A DNA stretch of 50,051 nucleotides from JANXXV01 sp038230275 (GCA_038230275.1 JBBRNO010000033.1:1-50051), one strand, 5' to 3'. Shown: positions 17,187-25,215, numbered from the stretch's first letter. The notes: a model not told the origin generated them from the letters alone. Numbers and translations: made by a program.

Positions 17187-17900
17187 CTACCGATTTCCTA
17201 ACTGCTCAAGGTCTTGTAAGCGTCGCTTCGTTCCACGGGCAGCGACTCGTTGGTTTGAGTTCTCACCTGACGCTCCCCTTTCGACAATCCATTCGGCGAC
17301 GACGACATTGATTACCCAGCCGGCTCCCATCAGCACTGCCTTGGTCAATTCATTGGGCTTGCCAACCAACAAAAAATATGGAATGTGAGTCAACACCTGC
17401 GTGCCGGCGCCCATCCCGATCGCATAACTTCGAATCATCCAAGCACCGTGTGCCGCGAAGTCTCGGCGTCGGATGGCATCGACCGCCAGGATGATCGCCA
17501 CCAACATTGCTGAACCGAACACGATGCGAAGTAAGTACAGAATCTCGCCGTCGCGTTCGGGCCAGGGATAGAAGTTGGCCATCCACAGCCCCGTCAGCGC
17601 AACCACCAGTCCGAGAACCGCGAGAACCCGTCCAACTGCGCGGTGCCACCCGGGCCTGCGACGCCGCAAGGCCGGGGCAAACTGGAACGCACCCAGAATG
17701 CTGTACGGGATGACGGCCAGAATATGCAACGCTACTGGTATGGGCGCCGCGATGAATCGCGCGTTCGCCTCCGTCATTTTTGAACCGAGAGCCAACTCCT
17801 CAAGCCTGGCGATGCCGGCCGCAACCGGCACGAGGCTCAACAAGATTAACATGCCGGGGATGAACCATTCGGACGATCGCGAGAGTGGTTTCACAATCAT
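17187..17900 (-). CDS. DUF2306-type membrane protein
   Basis: A 237-residue inner-membrane protein with about six helices. The order of features fits DUF2306: an early periplasmic loop (FIAAPIPVALHILAVIPYSI), then LGAFQFAPALRRRRPGWHRA with the conserved His, VGRVLAVLGLVVALTGLWMA, and WMIRSYAIGMGAGTQVLTHI. Function is unknown for the family. Its ATG overlaps the stop of the upstream gene by four bases (17897-17900), making a two-gene operon facing the TetR regulator. The C-terminal 25 residues are basic and variable. Confidence 0.82.
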   Translation of the reverse strand: MIVKPLSRSSEWFIPGMLILLSLVPVAAGIARLEELALGSKMTEANARFIAAPIPVALHILAVIPYSILGAFQFAPALRRRRPGWHRAVGRVLAVLGLVVALTGLWMANFYPWPERDGEILYLLRIVFGSAMLVAIILAVDAIRRRDFAAHGAWMIRSYAIGMGAGTQVLTHIPYFLLVGKPNELTKAVLMGAGWVINVVVAEWIVERGASGENSNQRVAARGTKRRLQDLEQLGNR

Positions 17901-18598
17901 TTGGCTTGTTTGGTGAAGCGTAGGCCAACCATCGCGACGACATCGTTACGCGCTCCGCCCGGGCCTTGGCCGAAAAGGCCGGACATATAGTCGCGCACCT
18001 CGAGGCGCACGTGAACTTGGCGAACACCGGGCCGGAAGCTAAGTTCGCCGCCAGCGCTTACGTATGGCGCGAACTGGTGTTTCGGATCGGAATCGCTGCT
18101 CCGAGAGACATAGCTGCGCGCACCCCCGCCGCCCCCGGCAAAGGGGCTGAAGGCTATTGTATGGCCGACCTTCCATTGGGATGAGCGGGCTTCAGCGCCG
18201 AGATCGTACGTGAATATGTCGAGCTTTGGCGTGCCGAAGCTAGCGGCGTCGCGGCTGCGCGCCCAACCGAGAGTGCTGGCGATGGCCAGGTGAGGCCGAA
18301 CGACGTATGAAAGCTGGGCAGCCGTTAGGTTCGCACGTTTGATGGCTCCTCGCTGGGCGCCGGTGGGAACGAGGGTGCCCGATGCGATGAGGAACTCCCA
18401 TTTCGGCTTCTGCTCGGTCGTACTTTGCTCTTGGACGGGTTTCTGCTCGGCTACGGTTTGCGCAAGCATGGTTTGCGCAACCATAGTCCGAGTCCCACTG
18501 GCGAGGATGACGACCGCGAATACGACGGAGGCGATGCGCGGGTACTTGGCGCTGCTGGCGCGAAGGACGGTGCTTGCTTCTGTAGTGGTGTTGTACAT
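17897..18598 (-). CDS. Secreted protein, probable small outer-membrane barrel
   Basis: The 233-residue product starts MYNTTTEASTVLRASSAKYP and has a signal peptide (IASVVFAVVILASGTRTMVAQ), a Gln/Glu-rich linker, then a domain with alternating beta pattern ending LRFTKQAK. Phrases such as KWEFLIASGTLVPTG, FSPFAGGGGGARSYVS and PYVSAGGELSFRPG resemble eight-strand outer-membrane barrels. The ATG at 18598 has AGAAGGAAG seven bases upstream; the longer frame to 18799 would run through the promoter and TetR gene. Its promoter overlaps the TetR operator, so it is probably the regulator's target. No ligand can be assigned. Confidence 0.72.
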   Translation of the reverse strand: MYNTTTEASTVLRASSAKYPRIASVVFAVVILASGTRTMVAQTMLAQTVAEQKPVQEQSTTEQKPKWEFLIASGTLVPTGAQRGAIKRANLTAAQLSYVVRPHLAIASTLGWARSRDAASFGTPKLDIFTYDLGAEARSSQWKVGHTIAFSPFAGGGGGARSYVSRSSDSDPKHQFAPYVSAGGELSFRPGVRQVHVRLEVRDYMSGLFGQGPGGARNDVVAMVGLRFTKQAK

Positions 18599-18623
18599 GA
18601 TGATGCTTCCTTCTGGTCTTTCT

Positions 18624-18651
18624 GTGTATTCCATACACAAATTAGTGTATG
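18624..18651. promoter_or_regulatory. Three-half-site TetR operator
   Basis: Three alternating half-sites: GTGTAT (18624-18629), ATACAC (18633-18638) and GTGTAT (18645-18650). The pair 18632-18651 is a 7-bp inverted repeat, CATACAC and GTGTATG, around AAATTA; the other pair has a 3-base spacer. It lies between the TetR gene and its divergent operon and covers the latter's -10 box, the normal arrangement for autorepression. Confidence 0.7.
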
Positions 18652-18673
18652 ATATAAACAGTAGTTCTGTCAA
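18644..18673 (-). promoter_or_regulatory. Promoter of the TetR-divergent operon
   Basis: On the minus strand, TTGACA (18673-18668) and TACACT (18649-18644) are separated by 18 bases. The -10 box lies inside the palindromic operator half-site, so bound repressor would block polymerase. The start of transcription would fall about 40 bases before the ATG at 18598. Confidence 0.6.
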
Positions 18674-18698
18674 TAGATTTTTCAGGGAAAGGAGCGAC

Positions 18699-19574
18699 AT
18701 GGCAAGGAGGATTGGGCAGAAGGACCCAAAGAGCCATCCGGCAAAGCCCGCGCAGCACAGCTCGGCGGGCCCAACGGCAGCCACCAGCATTGAAGGCAAC
18801 GGCGAGGAGCTTCGAAAACGAAGTGGGTTGCTCTGGGACGATCAGCTGCGGCCGGGCCGTGGGCCGAAACCGGCTGCGAGTCGTGCGGTCGTTGTACAGG
18901 CGGCCATCAGCGTTGCAGACAAGCACGGTCTCTCCGCGCTCACGATGCAAGCAGTGGCGGAAAGGCTCGGGTTTACGACGATGGCGCTATACCGCTATTT
19001 TCCCAACAAGGGAGCGCTGATCGACGCCTCGGTGGACGCAGCAATGGGGACGCCGCCTCAACGGAGCGGCCCGCGAGAGGAATGGCGGAAAGAAGTGAAG
19101 CACTGGGCCTATGCGAAGCGGGCGATGTTGTGCTCGCGACCCTGGCTTGCGGAGCTTCCGTTCGTGGCGGCTCCACATGGACCTAACTGGCTGAGCTGGC
19201 ATGAAGCGTTCTTGCAGACCATCGCAGACACACGACTGAGCCCGGAGGACATGATGGACGTGCTCAGTGTAGTCCATGGATATGTGAGCGGAAACTCCGA
19301 TACCGCAATATCACTAGCGAGAGCTGTGTCCCGCGGCATCTCGTTCGAGCAATGGGCACAGGCGGTGGGGGCGGACCTTTGCCGCGCCATCGGCAACCCG
19401 CGCTATCCGATTCTGTCCGCCATTCTTTCGTCTCAATCGGGAGGCATCTCGGAGGCGTCGCCGTTACCGGCGCGTGGCGGCCGCCCACGTACCATGGACG
19501 AGAGCTTCGATTTCGGCCTTGAGCGTGTCCTGGACGGAATCGAGCATTACATGGACTCCCTGAAAGAGTTGTAG
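18699..19574 (+). CDS. TetR/AcrR-family transcriptional regulator
   Basis: A 291-residue regulator with an unusually long (~50 residue) polar N-terminal extension before the helix-turn-helix. The DNA-binding domain lies at about residues 55-110: AAISVADKHGLSALTMQAVA, ERLGFTTMALYRYFPNKGAL, the classic TetR signature. The remaining ~170 residues form the ligand-binding/dimer domain. ATG at 18699 is preceded by a strong AAGGAG; the frame is open back to 18339 only by chance. It is divergent from the barrel/DUF2306 operon and a three-half-site operator lies between them, so it probably controls both directions. The effector is unknown. Confidence 0.9.
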   Translation: MARRIGQKDPKSHPAKPAQHSSAGPTAATSIEGNGEELRKRSGLLWDDQLRPGRGPKPAASRAVVVQAAISVADKHGLSALTMQAVAERLGFTTMALYRYFPNKGALIDASVDAAMGTPPQRSGPREEWRKEVKHWAYAKRAMLCSRPWLAELPFVAAPHGPNWLSWHEAFLQTIADTRLSPEDMMDVLSVVHGYVSGNSDTAISLARAVSRGISFEQWAQAVGADLCRAIGNPRYPILSAILSSQSGGISEASPLPARGGRPRTMDESFDFGLERVLDGIEHYMDSLKEL

Positions 19575-19915
19575 ACCTTACTCTTTGCGCCTGCCCAGAC
19601 CGTTAAGCTTAAAGTGGCAGAGCTTCTGCTGCTGTTTGGCAGATAGCCCGCGCCTAACGGCGTTTGCGGCAGGAGATTGGTACGAGGCTGATGTCTGTAC
19701 CAAAGCGGGCCTCGTTCAGGCCGCCGTCCCGGACCGGTCGCTGTGCTAAGTAAAGTTGACGACCAGGCCAAAAATAATTCTGTAAGCGACTAACGTTCCC
19801 CTTCAGCCCGAAGCATGAACATCCCTTAACCCTAAGGTTTTACGCCACTTTTACAGCCTGACCGCAACGTTCGGCTTCGCAAAAGCGTTCAACTATCAGG
19901 AGACTACTCCACACC
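19575..19915. other. Intergenic region with nested inverted repeats
   Basis: No gene is apparent in these ~340 bases. TTGGTAC (19677-19683) is inverted as GTACCAA (19697-19703), and overlapping it ACGAGG (19682-19687) is inverted as CCTCGT (19710-19715); the two stems exclude each other. There is no T-run. A TTGACG near 19757 could be the -35 of the next gene, but the -10 is unclear. Confidence 0.35.
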
Positions 19916-20368
19916 ATGAAAAATAAAGTGACTAAAGCCCTGATAGCTTCCCTACTCGCCGCTTCGTGCCTGCTGGCACAAGGCACGCGCACGCCGCCAG
20001 ACCCTGCAACCAGGGCTCAGCGCCGCATCGCGCATCTCACTACGTTGCTTACCCTGACCAACGCGCAGCAGCAGCAAGCCACCAACATCTTCACCAATTC
20101 AGCTACCGCGAATGCAGCCGTGCAGACGAATCTGCAAGCTGCTCACGCGGCCATCGCCGATGCCGTCAAGAAGAATGACACCGCCGGCATCGACCGCGCC
20201 GCAACCACCATCGGCAACCTCACCGCGCAGCTCACCTCCACCGAGGCTAAGGCAAACGCGGCCTTCTATGCGATTCTCACGCCCGACCAACAGACCAAGC
20301 TTGCATCGCTGAAAGGCATGCACAGCGGCGGCCATCGGGGAGGCATGCGTAACCACTCTCAGCAATAA
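19916..20368 (+). CDS. Periplasmic Spy/CpxP-like protein
   Basis: The 150-residue product has a signal peptide ending near CLLAQGTR, then an all-helical body. RIAHLTTLLTLTNAQQQQAT followed later by FYAILTPDQQTKLASLKG is the LTxxQ-type double motif of the Spy/CpxP family, which bind unfolded or stress-damaged envelope proteins. The tail is His/Gly-rich (HSGGHRGGMRNHSQQ) and could bind metal. AGGAG lies 13 bases before the ATG, rather far. An intrinsic terminator follows 14 bases after the stop, so it is a single-gene unit. Confidence 0.8.
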   Translation: MKNKVTKALIASLLAASCLLAQGTRTPPDPATRAQRRIAHLTTLLTLTNAQQQQATNIFTNSATANAAVQTNLQAAHAAIADAVKKNDTAGIDRAATTIGNLTAQLTSTEAKANAAFYAILTPDQQTKLASLKGMHSGGHRGGMRNHSQQ

Positions 20369-20381
20369 TCCGCACCTTGAG

Positions 20382-20414
20382 AGACGCCGGCGGCAAAGCC
20401 AAGGGCGTCTTTTC
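20382..20414 (+). terminator. Intrinsic terminator of the Spy-like gene
   Basis: AGACGCC (20382-20388) pairs with GGCGTCT (20404-20410), with a GGC/GCC inner pairing in the loop, followed by TTTT. It lies directly after the Spy-like gene. Confidence 0.7.
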
Positions 20415-20432
20415 CACCTTTCTCCCGGCGCC

Positions 20433-20460
20433 TTGCACCATCAGCTCTATCCGTCATAAT
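20433..20460 (+). promoter_or_regulatory. Promoter with -10 box six bases before a start codon
   Basis: TTGCAC (20433-20438), 16 bases, CATAAT (20455-20460), then six bases (GAATCT) and ATG at 20467. Transcription starting at the usual distance would begin at or next to the ATG, leaving no room for a ribosome site. Confidence 0.5.
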
Positions 20461-20466
20461 GAATCT

Positions 20467-20949
20467 ATGACCCTTCGTTCCCCGGATCACAAACTGAACC
20501 GGCGCATCCTCTTCGCATTGGGCTTTTCAGTCCTGGCAGGCGGTTCGCTCTCCCTGATCGCCTTCGGAAAAGACAAAGACAAAGACGAAAAGCACGGCAA
20601 AAAGCATGGCCGCGGGAATGATGATCACGAGGCAGACGAACACGGCCAAGGTAACCGCGGCCCCAGCGGCTACTTCCGCCAGGAAGACTCCGTTTATCTC
20701 CGCCAATATTACTCCGGCCCGCGTGATCTGCCGCCAGGCCTGCGTAAAAAATACTACAAGACCGGCAAACTCCCTCCAGGTTGGGAAAAACGCTTTCGCC
20801 CATTTCCTCCTGAGCTGGTTCAGCGGCTACCTCCGCCGCCTCCCTACTGCGAGCGTGGCTACGTAGACGGGGTGGCTGTCGTCTATGATCGCCGCACCCG
20901 CGTAATACTTGACGTGCTCGATCTCATTAACGTCGCCACTGGCCGGTAA
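20467..20949 (+). CDS. Secreted basic/proline-rich protein with a 'PPGLRKKYYKTGKLPPGW' type motif
   Basis: The 160-residue protein has a signal-like helix (ILFALGFSVLAGGSLSLIAF), a highly charged Lys/Asp/His stretch (~35 residues), then a region where DLPPGLRKKYYKTGKLPPGW and a run of prolines are followed by YCERGYVDGVAVVYDRRTRV. The LPPG-x-[KR] repeats plus a final VYDRRTRVILDVLDLI strand resemble RcnB-like or related periplasmic proteins of proteobacteria, but the match is only by pattern. ATG at 20467 is the likely start since the upstream extension contains the terminator of the previous gene. Confidence 0.7.
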   Translation: MTLRSPDHKLNRRILFALGFSVLAGGSLSLIAFGKDKDKDEKHGKKHGRGNDDHEADEHGQGNRGPSGYFRQEDSVYLRQYYSGPRDLPPGLRKKYYKTGKLPPGWEKRFRPFPPELVQRLPPPPPYCERGYVDGVAVVYDRRTRVILDVLDLINVATGR

Positions 20950-21160
20950 CCGCTGACAGGGCATGCGTGAAAATAACGGATAAAGAAAGCGGCCGCGAAA
21001 ATCAAATCCACACTCGACCGGACTTTCATTTCCCCGCTCTTCTGCAAGTTGCGCTCGTCTCCCGCGGTTTGCCGGCACTCCGGCTCGGCGTCAGGCGAAA
21101 ACTCACGCCGGTAGCGCCCACACAGAAACACATACCGGCCCTGCGGCAATCGGCCGTGCG

Positions 21161-21384
21161 TGCCCCCGGAACCCCTACGCGCAACAGCCGCTTTCTTTCC
21201 ATCCTCAAAAACAGCAACTTCCCCCCACTTACAGCCGCGGCGAACTGGAAAATTGGATAACCCCTCTTCCTCGCCCGAAGCAAGCGGAGCCAGCGCCTCC
21301 ATCACCGTGGTCTTGCCCGTACCGTTCCCGTCCACAATCAACGCAGCGGATATTCTTCAACCTGAGCCCGTGCAAACTAGCCAT
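21161..21384 (-). pseudogene. Remnant of an AAA/SMC-like ATPase N-terminus
   Basis: From ATG at 21384 one frame reads MASLHGLRLKNIRC, the typical first strand of a RecF/AAA-type ATPase. In the neighbouring frame the P-loop follows almost at once: ALIVDGNGTGKTTVMEALAP, then NFPVRRGCKWGEVAVFEDGK. The ~10-residue segment expected between them is missing and the frame changes, so no protein with both can be made. Downstream the frame continues with no recognisable ATPase motifs. I read it as a fragment left by deletions. Confidence 0.4.
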
Positions 21385-21526
21385 GAACCCTGAATATTAG
21401 CACTAATCGGTCCCACCCGCAAAACCGGTCACAGATCGGGAAAATAAATTCTAACTAAAACATCCCAAACCACTTAACTACAAATAAGGCACATCTAAAA
21501 CACCCGAAAATTAGGTCCGCCCCCGG

Positions 21527-21532
21527 TACAAT
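21527..21532 (+). promoter_or_regulatory. TACAAT -10 box six bases before an ATG
   Basis: TACAAT, six bases (AGAAGC), then ATG at 21539. No ribosome site fits and no good -35 is seen. It matches the layout before the Rieske gene and the gene at 20467. Confidence 0.4.
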
Positions 21533-21538
21533 AGAAGC

Positions 21539-22282
21539 ATGAAGAACGGGAACACATCCGCGGCCAGAATTGCCGCGAATCGCCGGAATGCGATGGCCTC
21601 CACCGGCCCCAAGTCTACAGAGGGTAAGCGCAGCGTCTCTCAAAACGCCCGCAAGCACGGCTTCCGCTGCAAACAAGTCATCCTGACGCGGCAACAACAG
21701 ACCGAAATCCAAACCTGCATCGAATTCTTCACCACCGGCTTCCCGAAACTCCTCCAGCAACACGAGGCCATCTTCACCCAGCTAGGCACCGCCTGGTGGT
21801 ATACCAAACAGCTCGACAAACTGGAAGACGAATGCTTCAAAATCACTGACTATGAAGCCGCCGTCAGCCGTCTCTACACCCTGACCCGCTATCGGGCCCG
21901 CCACGAACGCCTCTTCCACCAGGCAATGGACACCCTCATAAAGCTCATCGCGAATTGCACAATCAAACCCAATCCCCCAAGGAAACCCAACCATTGCTTA
22001 TCTCATTCATCCCATTTATCTCAGCCAAATGTTCCCCCCTCGAACAAACCCGAGGAACATCCGGAAACCATTCCGCGTATAAACCGTAGAACGCAAGCGA
22101 ATGCGAATCGAAAACCAAACCGCACCGGATCCCCGTCGTCAAATCCGTACAGAGCATTCCCAAAACCGGACACTCCTTACCTGATGCGCCACCACTGCCA
22201 GCCCCGCAACTCGCAAGAAACAAACAGGGTGCGCCACATTCCATGCGCGGCCACGCACATGCCCTTGCAGGGGATGAGCTAA
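21539..22282 (+). CDS. Hypothetical protein with the 'NRRNAxxSTGPKTxEGKxxSxxNAxKHG' N-terminus
   Basis: The N-terminal ~45 residues (ANRRNAMASTGPKSTEGKRS, then SQNARKHGF) are a motif found at the start of a widespread family of unknown function in Acidobacteriota and Planctomycetes. Residues ~45-140 are helical and include a W-[WY]-x-KQLDKLE segment (WWYTKQLDKLEDECFKITDY). After about residue 145 the composition changes to Pro/Asn/Arg-rich low complexity, unlike the family, so the C-terminal third may be out of frame or degenerate. The gene ends two bases before the HlyD start. No function is assigned. Confidence 0.65.
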   Translation: MKNGNTSAARIAANRRNAMASTGPKSTEGKRSVSQNARKHGFRCKQVILTRQQQTEIQTCIEFFTTGFPKLLQQHEAIFTQLGTAWWYTKQLDKLEDECFKITDYEAAVSRLYTLTRYRARHERLFHQAMDTLIKLIANCTIKPNPPRKPNHCLSHSSHLSQPNVPPSNKPEEHPETIPRINRRTQANANRKPNRTGSPSSNPYRAFPKPDTPYLMRHHCQPRNSQETNRVRHIPCAATHMPLQGMS

Positions 22283-22284
22283 CT

Positions 22285-23538
22285 ATGGACGTCCCACGTA
22301 AAGGCGCAAGCCGCAACCGAATGATCCGCCGCATCCTCTACGCGGTTATCGCACTCTGCACCATCCCCCTGATCGTATTCGGGCTCAGCCGACTAAAACC
22401 GGCCGCACCCACAGTCGAGATGGCCACACTTTGGCCCGATACAGTCAAGCGCGGTCCCATGGTCATTAACCGCCGCGGCCTCGGTGTCCTGAAACCGGAA
22501 GAGGTCCTCTTCATTCCCGCCGCCACGGACGGCCGCGTGGACAAAATCCTGATCCGCCCCGGTGCCACGGTCACCGCCAACAGCGTCATCATGGAGCTCT
22601 CAAACCCCGATCTCCAACTGGCGGCAGTCGATCTGGAATGGCAGGTCAAAGCCGCCGAAGCCGGATACACGGATCTCCGCGTCAAACTGGCCACGCAGCG
22701 CCTCGACCTCAGGTCCACCGCAGGCAAAGTCCGGTCAGACTACACCCAGGCCAAGATGCAGGCGGAAGTGGAAGAAAAACTCCGCGAGAGCGGCCTGAAC
22801 TCGGAAATCACCGTCAGAAAAGCGAAAGAGACCGCCGCCGACCTGCAAGCCCGTACCGCCATCGAAGACGAACGCTTAGCCATCAGCGGCGAATCCATGG
22901 AGGCGCAGCTCGCTGCCTCGAAGGTGCAAATTGAAAAGGTGCGCGCCGCCTACGAACTCAAGAAGAAACAGGTGGACGAATTGAAAATCCGTGCGGGCGC
23001 ACCCGGTGTCCTCCAGGAACTCCCCGTCGAAGTGGGCCAGCGGCTCACTCCCGGCACGCTGCTGGCGAAAGTCGCCCAGCCCTGGAAGCTGAAAGCCGTT
23101 CTGCAAATCGCCGAGACCCAGGCGAAAGATATCGCGCTTGGCCAGAAAGCGGAAATCGATACACGCAACGGCATCATCCAGGGGAAAGTTATCCGTATCG
23201 ATCCAGCCGTTATCAACGGAACCCGCACCGTGGACGTGAAGCTCGAAGGCGCGCTCCCCGACGGCGCCGTTCCCGATCTCAGCGTGGACGGCACAGTGGA
23301 GATCGAACGTGTCAACGACTTGCTCTATATGGGCCGCCCCGTCTTCGGTCAACCCAACAGTCTGGTCACGCTCTTCAAGTTGGACCCCGACGGCAAGGAA
23401 GCCAACCGCATCCAGGTCAAGCTAGGGCGCGCCTCCGTCAACACCATCGAAGTTTTGGAAGGCTTGAAAGCCGGCGACAAAGTGATCCTCTCCGACATGT
23501 CCGCGCAGGATCAGCACAATCGCATTCGTTTGAATTAG
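22285..23538 (+). CDS. HlyD-family periplasmic adaptor of an ABC-type efflux system
   Basis: The 417-residue protein has one N-terminal membrane helix (IRRILYAVIALCTIPLIVFG), a biotinyl-lipoyl half-motif (RVDKILIRPGATVTANSVIM), a long coiled coil at about residues 115-230, the returning half (KIRAGAPGVLQELPVEVGQR), and a beta-barrel ending KAGDKVILSDMSAQDQHNRI. It would bridge an inner-membrane transporter to an outer-membrane channel. The ATG at 22285 starts the basic cytoplasmic tail; 22243 would overlap the preceding gene. Two ABC ATPases follow closely, completing most of a MacAB-like set, but no permease gene is present. Confidence 0.9.
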   Translation: MDVPRKGASRNRMIRRILYAVIALCTIPLIVFGLSRLKPAAPTVEMATLWPDTVKRGPMVINRRGLGVLKPEEVLFIPAATDGRVDKILIRPGATVTANSVIMELSNPDLQLAAVDLEWQVKAAEAGYTDLRVKLATQRLDLRSTAGKVRSDYTQAKMQAEVEEKLRESGLNSEITVRKAKETAADLQARTAIEDERLAISGESMEAQLAASKVQIEKVRAAYELKKKQVDELKIRAGAPGVLQELPVEVGQRLTPGTLLAKVAQPWKLKAVLQIAETQAKDIALGQKAEIDTRNGIIQGKVIRIDPAVINGTRTVDVKLEGALPDGAVPDLSVDGTVEIERVNDLLYMGRPVFGQPNSLVTLFKLDPDGKEANRIQVKLGRASVNTIEVLEGLKAGDKVILSDMSAQDQHNRIRLN

Positions 23539-23545
23539 GAGAAAC

Positions 23546-24259
23546 ATGAACCCATCCGCTCCCACACTGCTTCGCCTCGACGGCGTAACGAAAGTTTTCA
23601 TGACCGATGAAGTAGAAACGCACGCCCTGGCCGGCATCCACATGGATATCAAAAACGGAGAGTACGTCTCCATTTCCGGCCCCTCCGGCTGTGGCAAATC
23701 CACTCTGCTGGCCATCCTGGGACTGCTGGATTCCCCCACCGATGGCACCTTCACGCTGAACGGTAATCCGGTCCAGAGCTTGAAGCTCTCAGAGCGCGCC
23801 CGCATCCGTAACCGCGAGATCGGCTTCATTTTCCAGGCCTTCAACCTGATCGGGGATTTGACCGTCTACGAAAACGTAGAACTGCCGTTAACCTATCGCG
23901 GCATGGGCTCGGCCGACCGCAAAAAGCGCGTGCACGACGCGCTGGAGCGCGTAGGCATGTCGCATCGCGTGAAACATTATCCATCGCAATTGTCCGGCGG
24001 TCAGCAGCAGCGCGTAGCCGTGGCCCGCGCGTTGGCCGGCGAGCCGGCAATCCTGCTGGCGGATGAGCCTACCGGAAACCTGGACTCGGCCAACGGTGAG
24101 GCCGTAATGGACCTGCTGCGCGAACTTCACCGCGGCGGCGCCACCATCTGCATCGTCACCCACGACCCGCGCTACGCTCGTTACGCCGACCGTTCCATCC
24201 GCCTTTTCGATGGCCGTATAGTGGAAGAAAGCGTTGAGCCGGACCCGCTGAAGAATTGA
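23546..24259 (+). CDS. ABC transporter ATPase, MacB/LolD type (first of two)
   Basis: A 237-residue ATP-binding subunit with Walker A GPSGCGKSTLL, Q-loop FIFQAFNLIGDLTVYENVEL, signature LSGGQQQRVAVARALAGEP and Walker B ILLADEPTGNLDS, closing with the switch His (IVTHDPRYARYADR). The sequence is typical of ATPases that pair with FtsX/MacB-type permeases. AGGAG precedes the ATG and the gap to the HlyD stop is seven bases. A second ATPase follows 12 bases later, so two ATPases share one adaptor. Confidence 0.93.
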   Translation: MNPSAPTLLRLDGVTKVFMTDEVETHALAGIHMDIKNGEYVSISGPSGCGKSTLLAILGLLDSPTDGTFTLNGNPVQSLKLSERARIRNREIGFIFQAFNLIGDLTVYENVELPLTYRGMGSADRKKRVHDALERVGMSHRVKHYPSQLSGGQQQRVAVARALAGEPAILLADEPTGNLDSANGEAVMDLLRELHRGGATICIVTHDPRYARYADRSIRLFDGRIVEESVEPDPLKN

Positions 24260-24271
24260 CCCCAGCGCCGA

Positions 24272-24931
24272 ATGATCATTCTCCGAAACGTGGAAAAGTA
24301 CTTCGAGCACGGGCCTGCGAAGTCTTTCGTACTTCGCCGTATCAACGCCGAGATCAAAGAAGGGGAGTTCGTCTCCATCATGGGCCCCTCCGGGGCAGGC
24401 AAGTCCACACTGCTTCACGTTCTGGGCATGCACGACAGTCTCTGGACCGGCGAGTTCTACTTTGCCGGCCACCCCATCCACAAGCTCAATAAGAAGGAGC
24501 GCATGGAGATCCAGAAGAAGTACATCGGCTTCGTGTTCCAGAGCTATCACCTGCTGGACGGCTACACCGTTTACGAGAACATCGCCCTGCCGCTCTCCTA
24601 CCGCAACGTCCGGAAGTCGGAAAGCGACAGCATCGTATGCGACATGCTGGACCGTTTCCAGATCGTCGGCAAGAAAGACCTGTACCCCAATCAGCTCTCG
24701 GGTGGCCAGCAACAACTGGTCGGCATCGCCCGTGCCCTGATCGCGAACCCCAAGATCATTCTGGCGGACGAGCCAACGGGAAATCTCCACTCCAGCCAGG
24801 CTAAGGAGATCATGGAAACCTTCAAGCGTCTCAACGACCTCGGCACCACTATCGTCCAGGTGACCCACTCCGAAGCGAACGCCGCCTATGGCAACCGGGT
24901 AATCAACATTGTCGACGGCTGGATCTCCTAG
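24272..24931 (+). CDS. ABC transporter ATPase, MacB/LolD type (second of two)
   Basis: A 219-residue ATPase with Walker A GPSGAGKSTLL, FVFQSYHLLDGYTVYENIAL, signature LSGGQQQLVGIARALIANPK, Walker B ILADEPTGNLHS and switch VTHSEANAAYG. It differs from the first in the signature (QQQLVGIA versus QQQRVAVA) and in the D-loop (His-Ser-Ser instead of Asp-Ser-Ala), so they are paralogues and not a recent duplication. No Shine-Dalgarno is evident at the ATG. The pair may form a heterodimer, but the permease they would energise must lie elsewhere. Confidence 0.92.
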   Translation: MIILRNVEKYFEHGPAKSFVLRRINAEIKEGEFVSIMGPSGAGKSTLLHVLGMHDSLWTGEFYFAGHPIHKLNKKERMEIQKKYIGFVFQSYHLLDGYTVYENIALPLSYRNVRKSESDSIVCDMLDRFQIVGKKDLYPNQLSGGQQQLVGIARALIANPKIILADEPTGNLHSSQAKEIMETFKRLNDLGTTIVQVTHSEANAAYGNRVINIVDGWIS

Positions 24932-25124
24932 CGCTGGACAAAAAAGTCCGGGCCTCTGCGAATCGTGCGCTCACGTCCGGAGGATCGTATCAGACCGCGG
25001 GTCGGCATTCTATCTCTGTCAACTTTGGAAGTCCGATCCGCGCTTCCCCAAATACCCGCACGTCCCGGTACGCGTGTGTCCCGGCTACACCCCTGTTCGG
25101 AACTGTACACAGCCGTCCCAATAG
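24909..25124 (+). CDS. Small cysteine-rich protein
   Basis: A 71-residue protein with four cysteines in two pairs, SPGLCESCAHVRRIVSDRGS and FYLCQLWKSD followed by DPRFPKYPHVPVRVCPGY. The C-x2-C plus late cysteines resemble a short zinc-binding fold seen as a small conserved protein in many soil bacteria. The only upstream start is TTG at 24909, overlapping the ATPase end by 23 bases; the exact start is uncertain, but the cysteine core is clear. It follows the ABC genes on the same strand; relation unknown. Confidence 0.65.
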   Translation: MSTAGSPSAGQKSPGLCESCAHVRRIVSDRGSAFYLCQLWKSDPRFPKYPHVPVRVCPGYTPVRNCTQPSQ

Positions 25125-25215
25125 CGGACACACCGCAGCCTTGCTAACGCCGCAACTCACAGTTTCTACAGCGGATCTGTAATGGCCACCGGATTGCCAT
25201 CGTCATCAGATCCGA

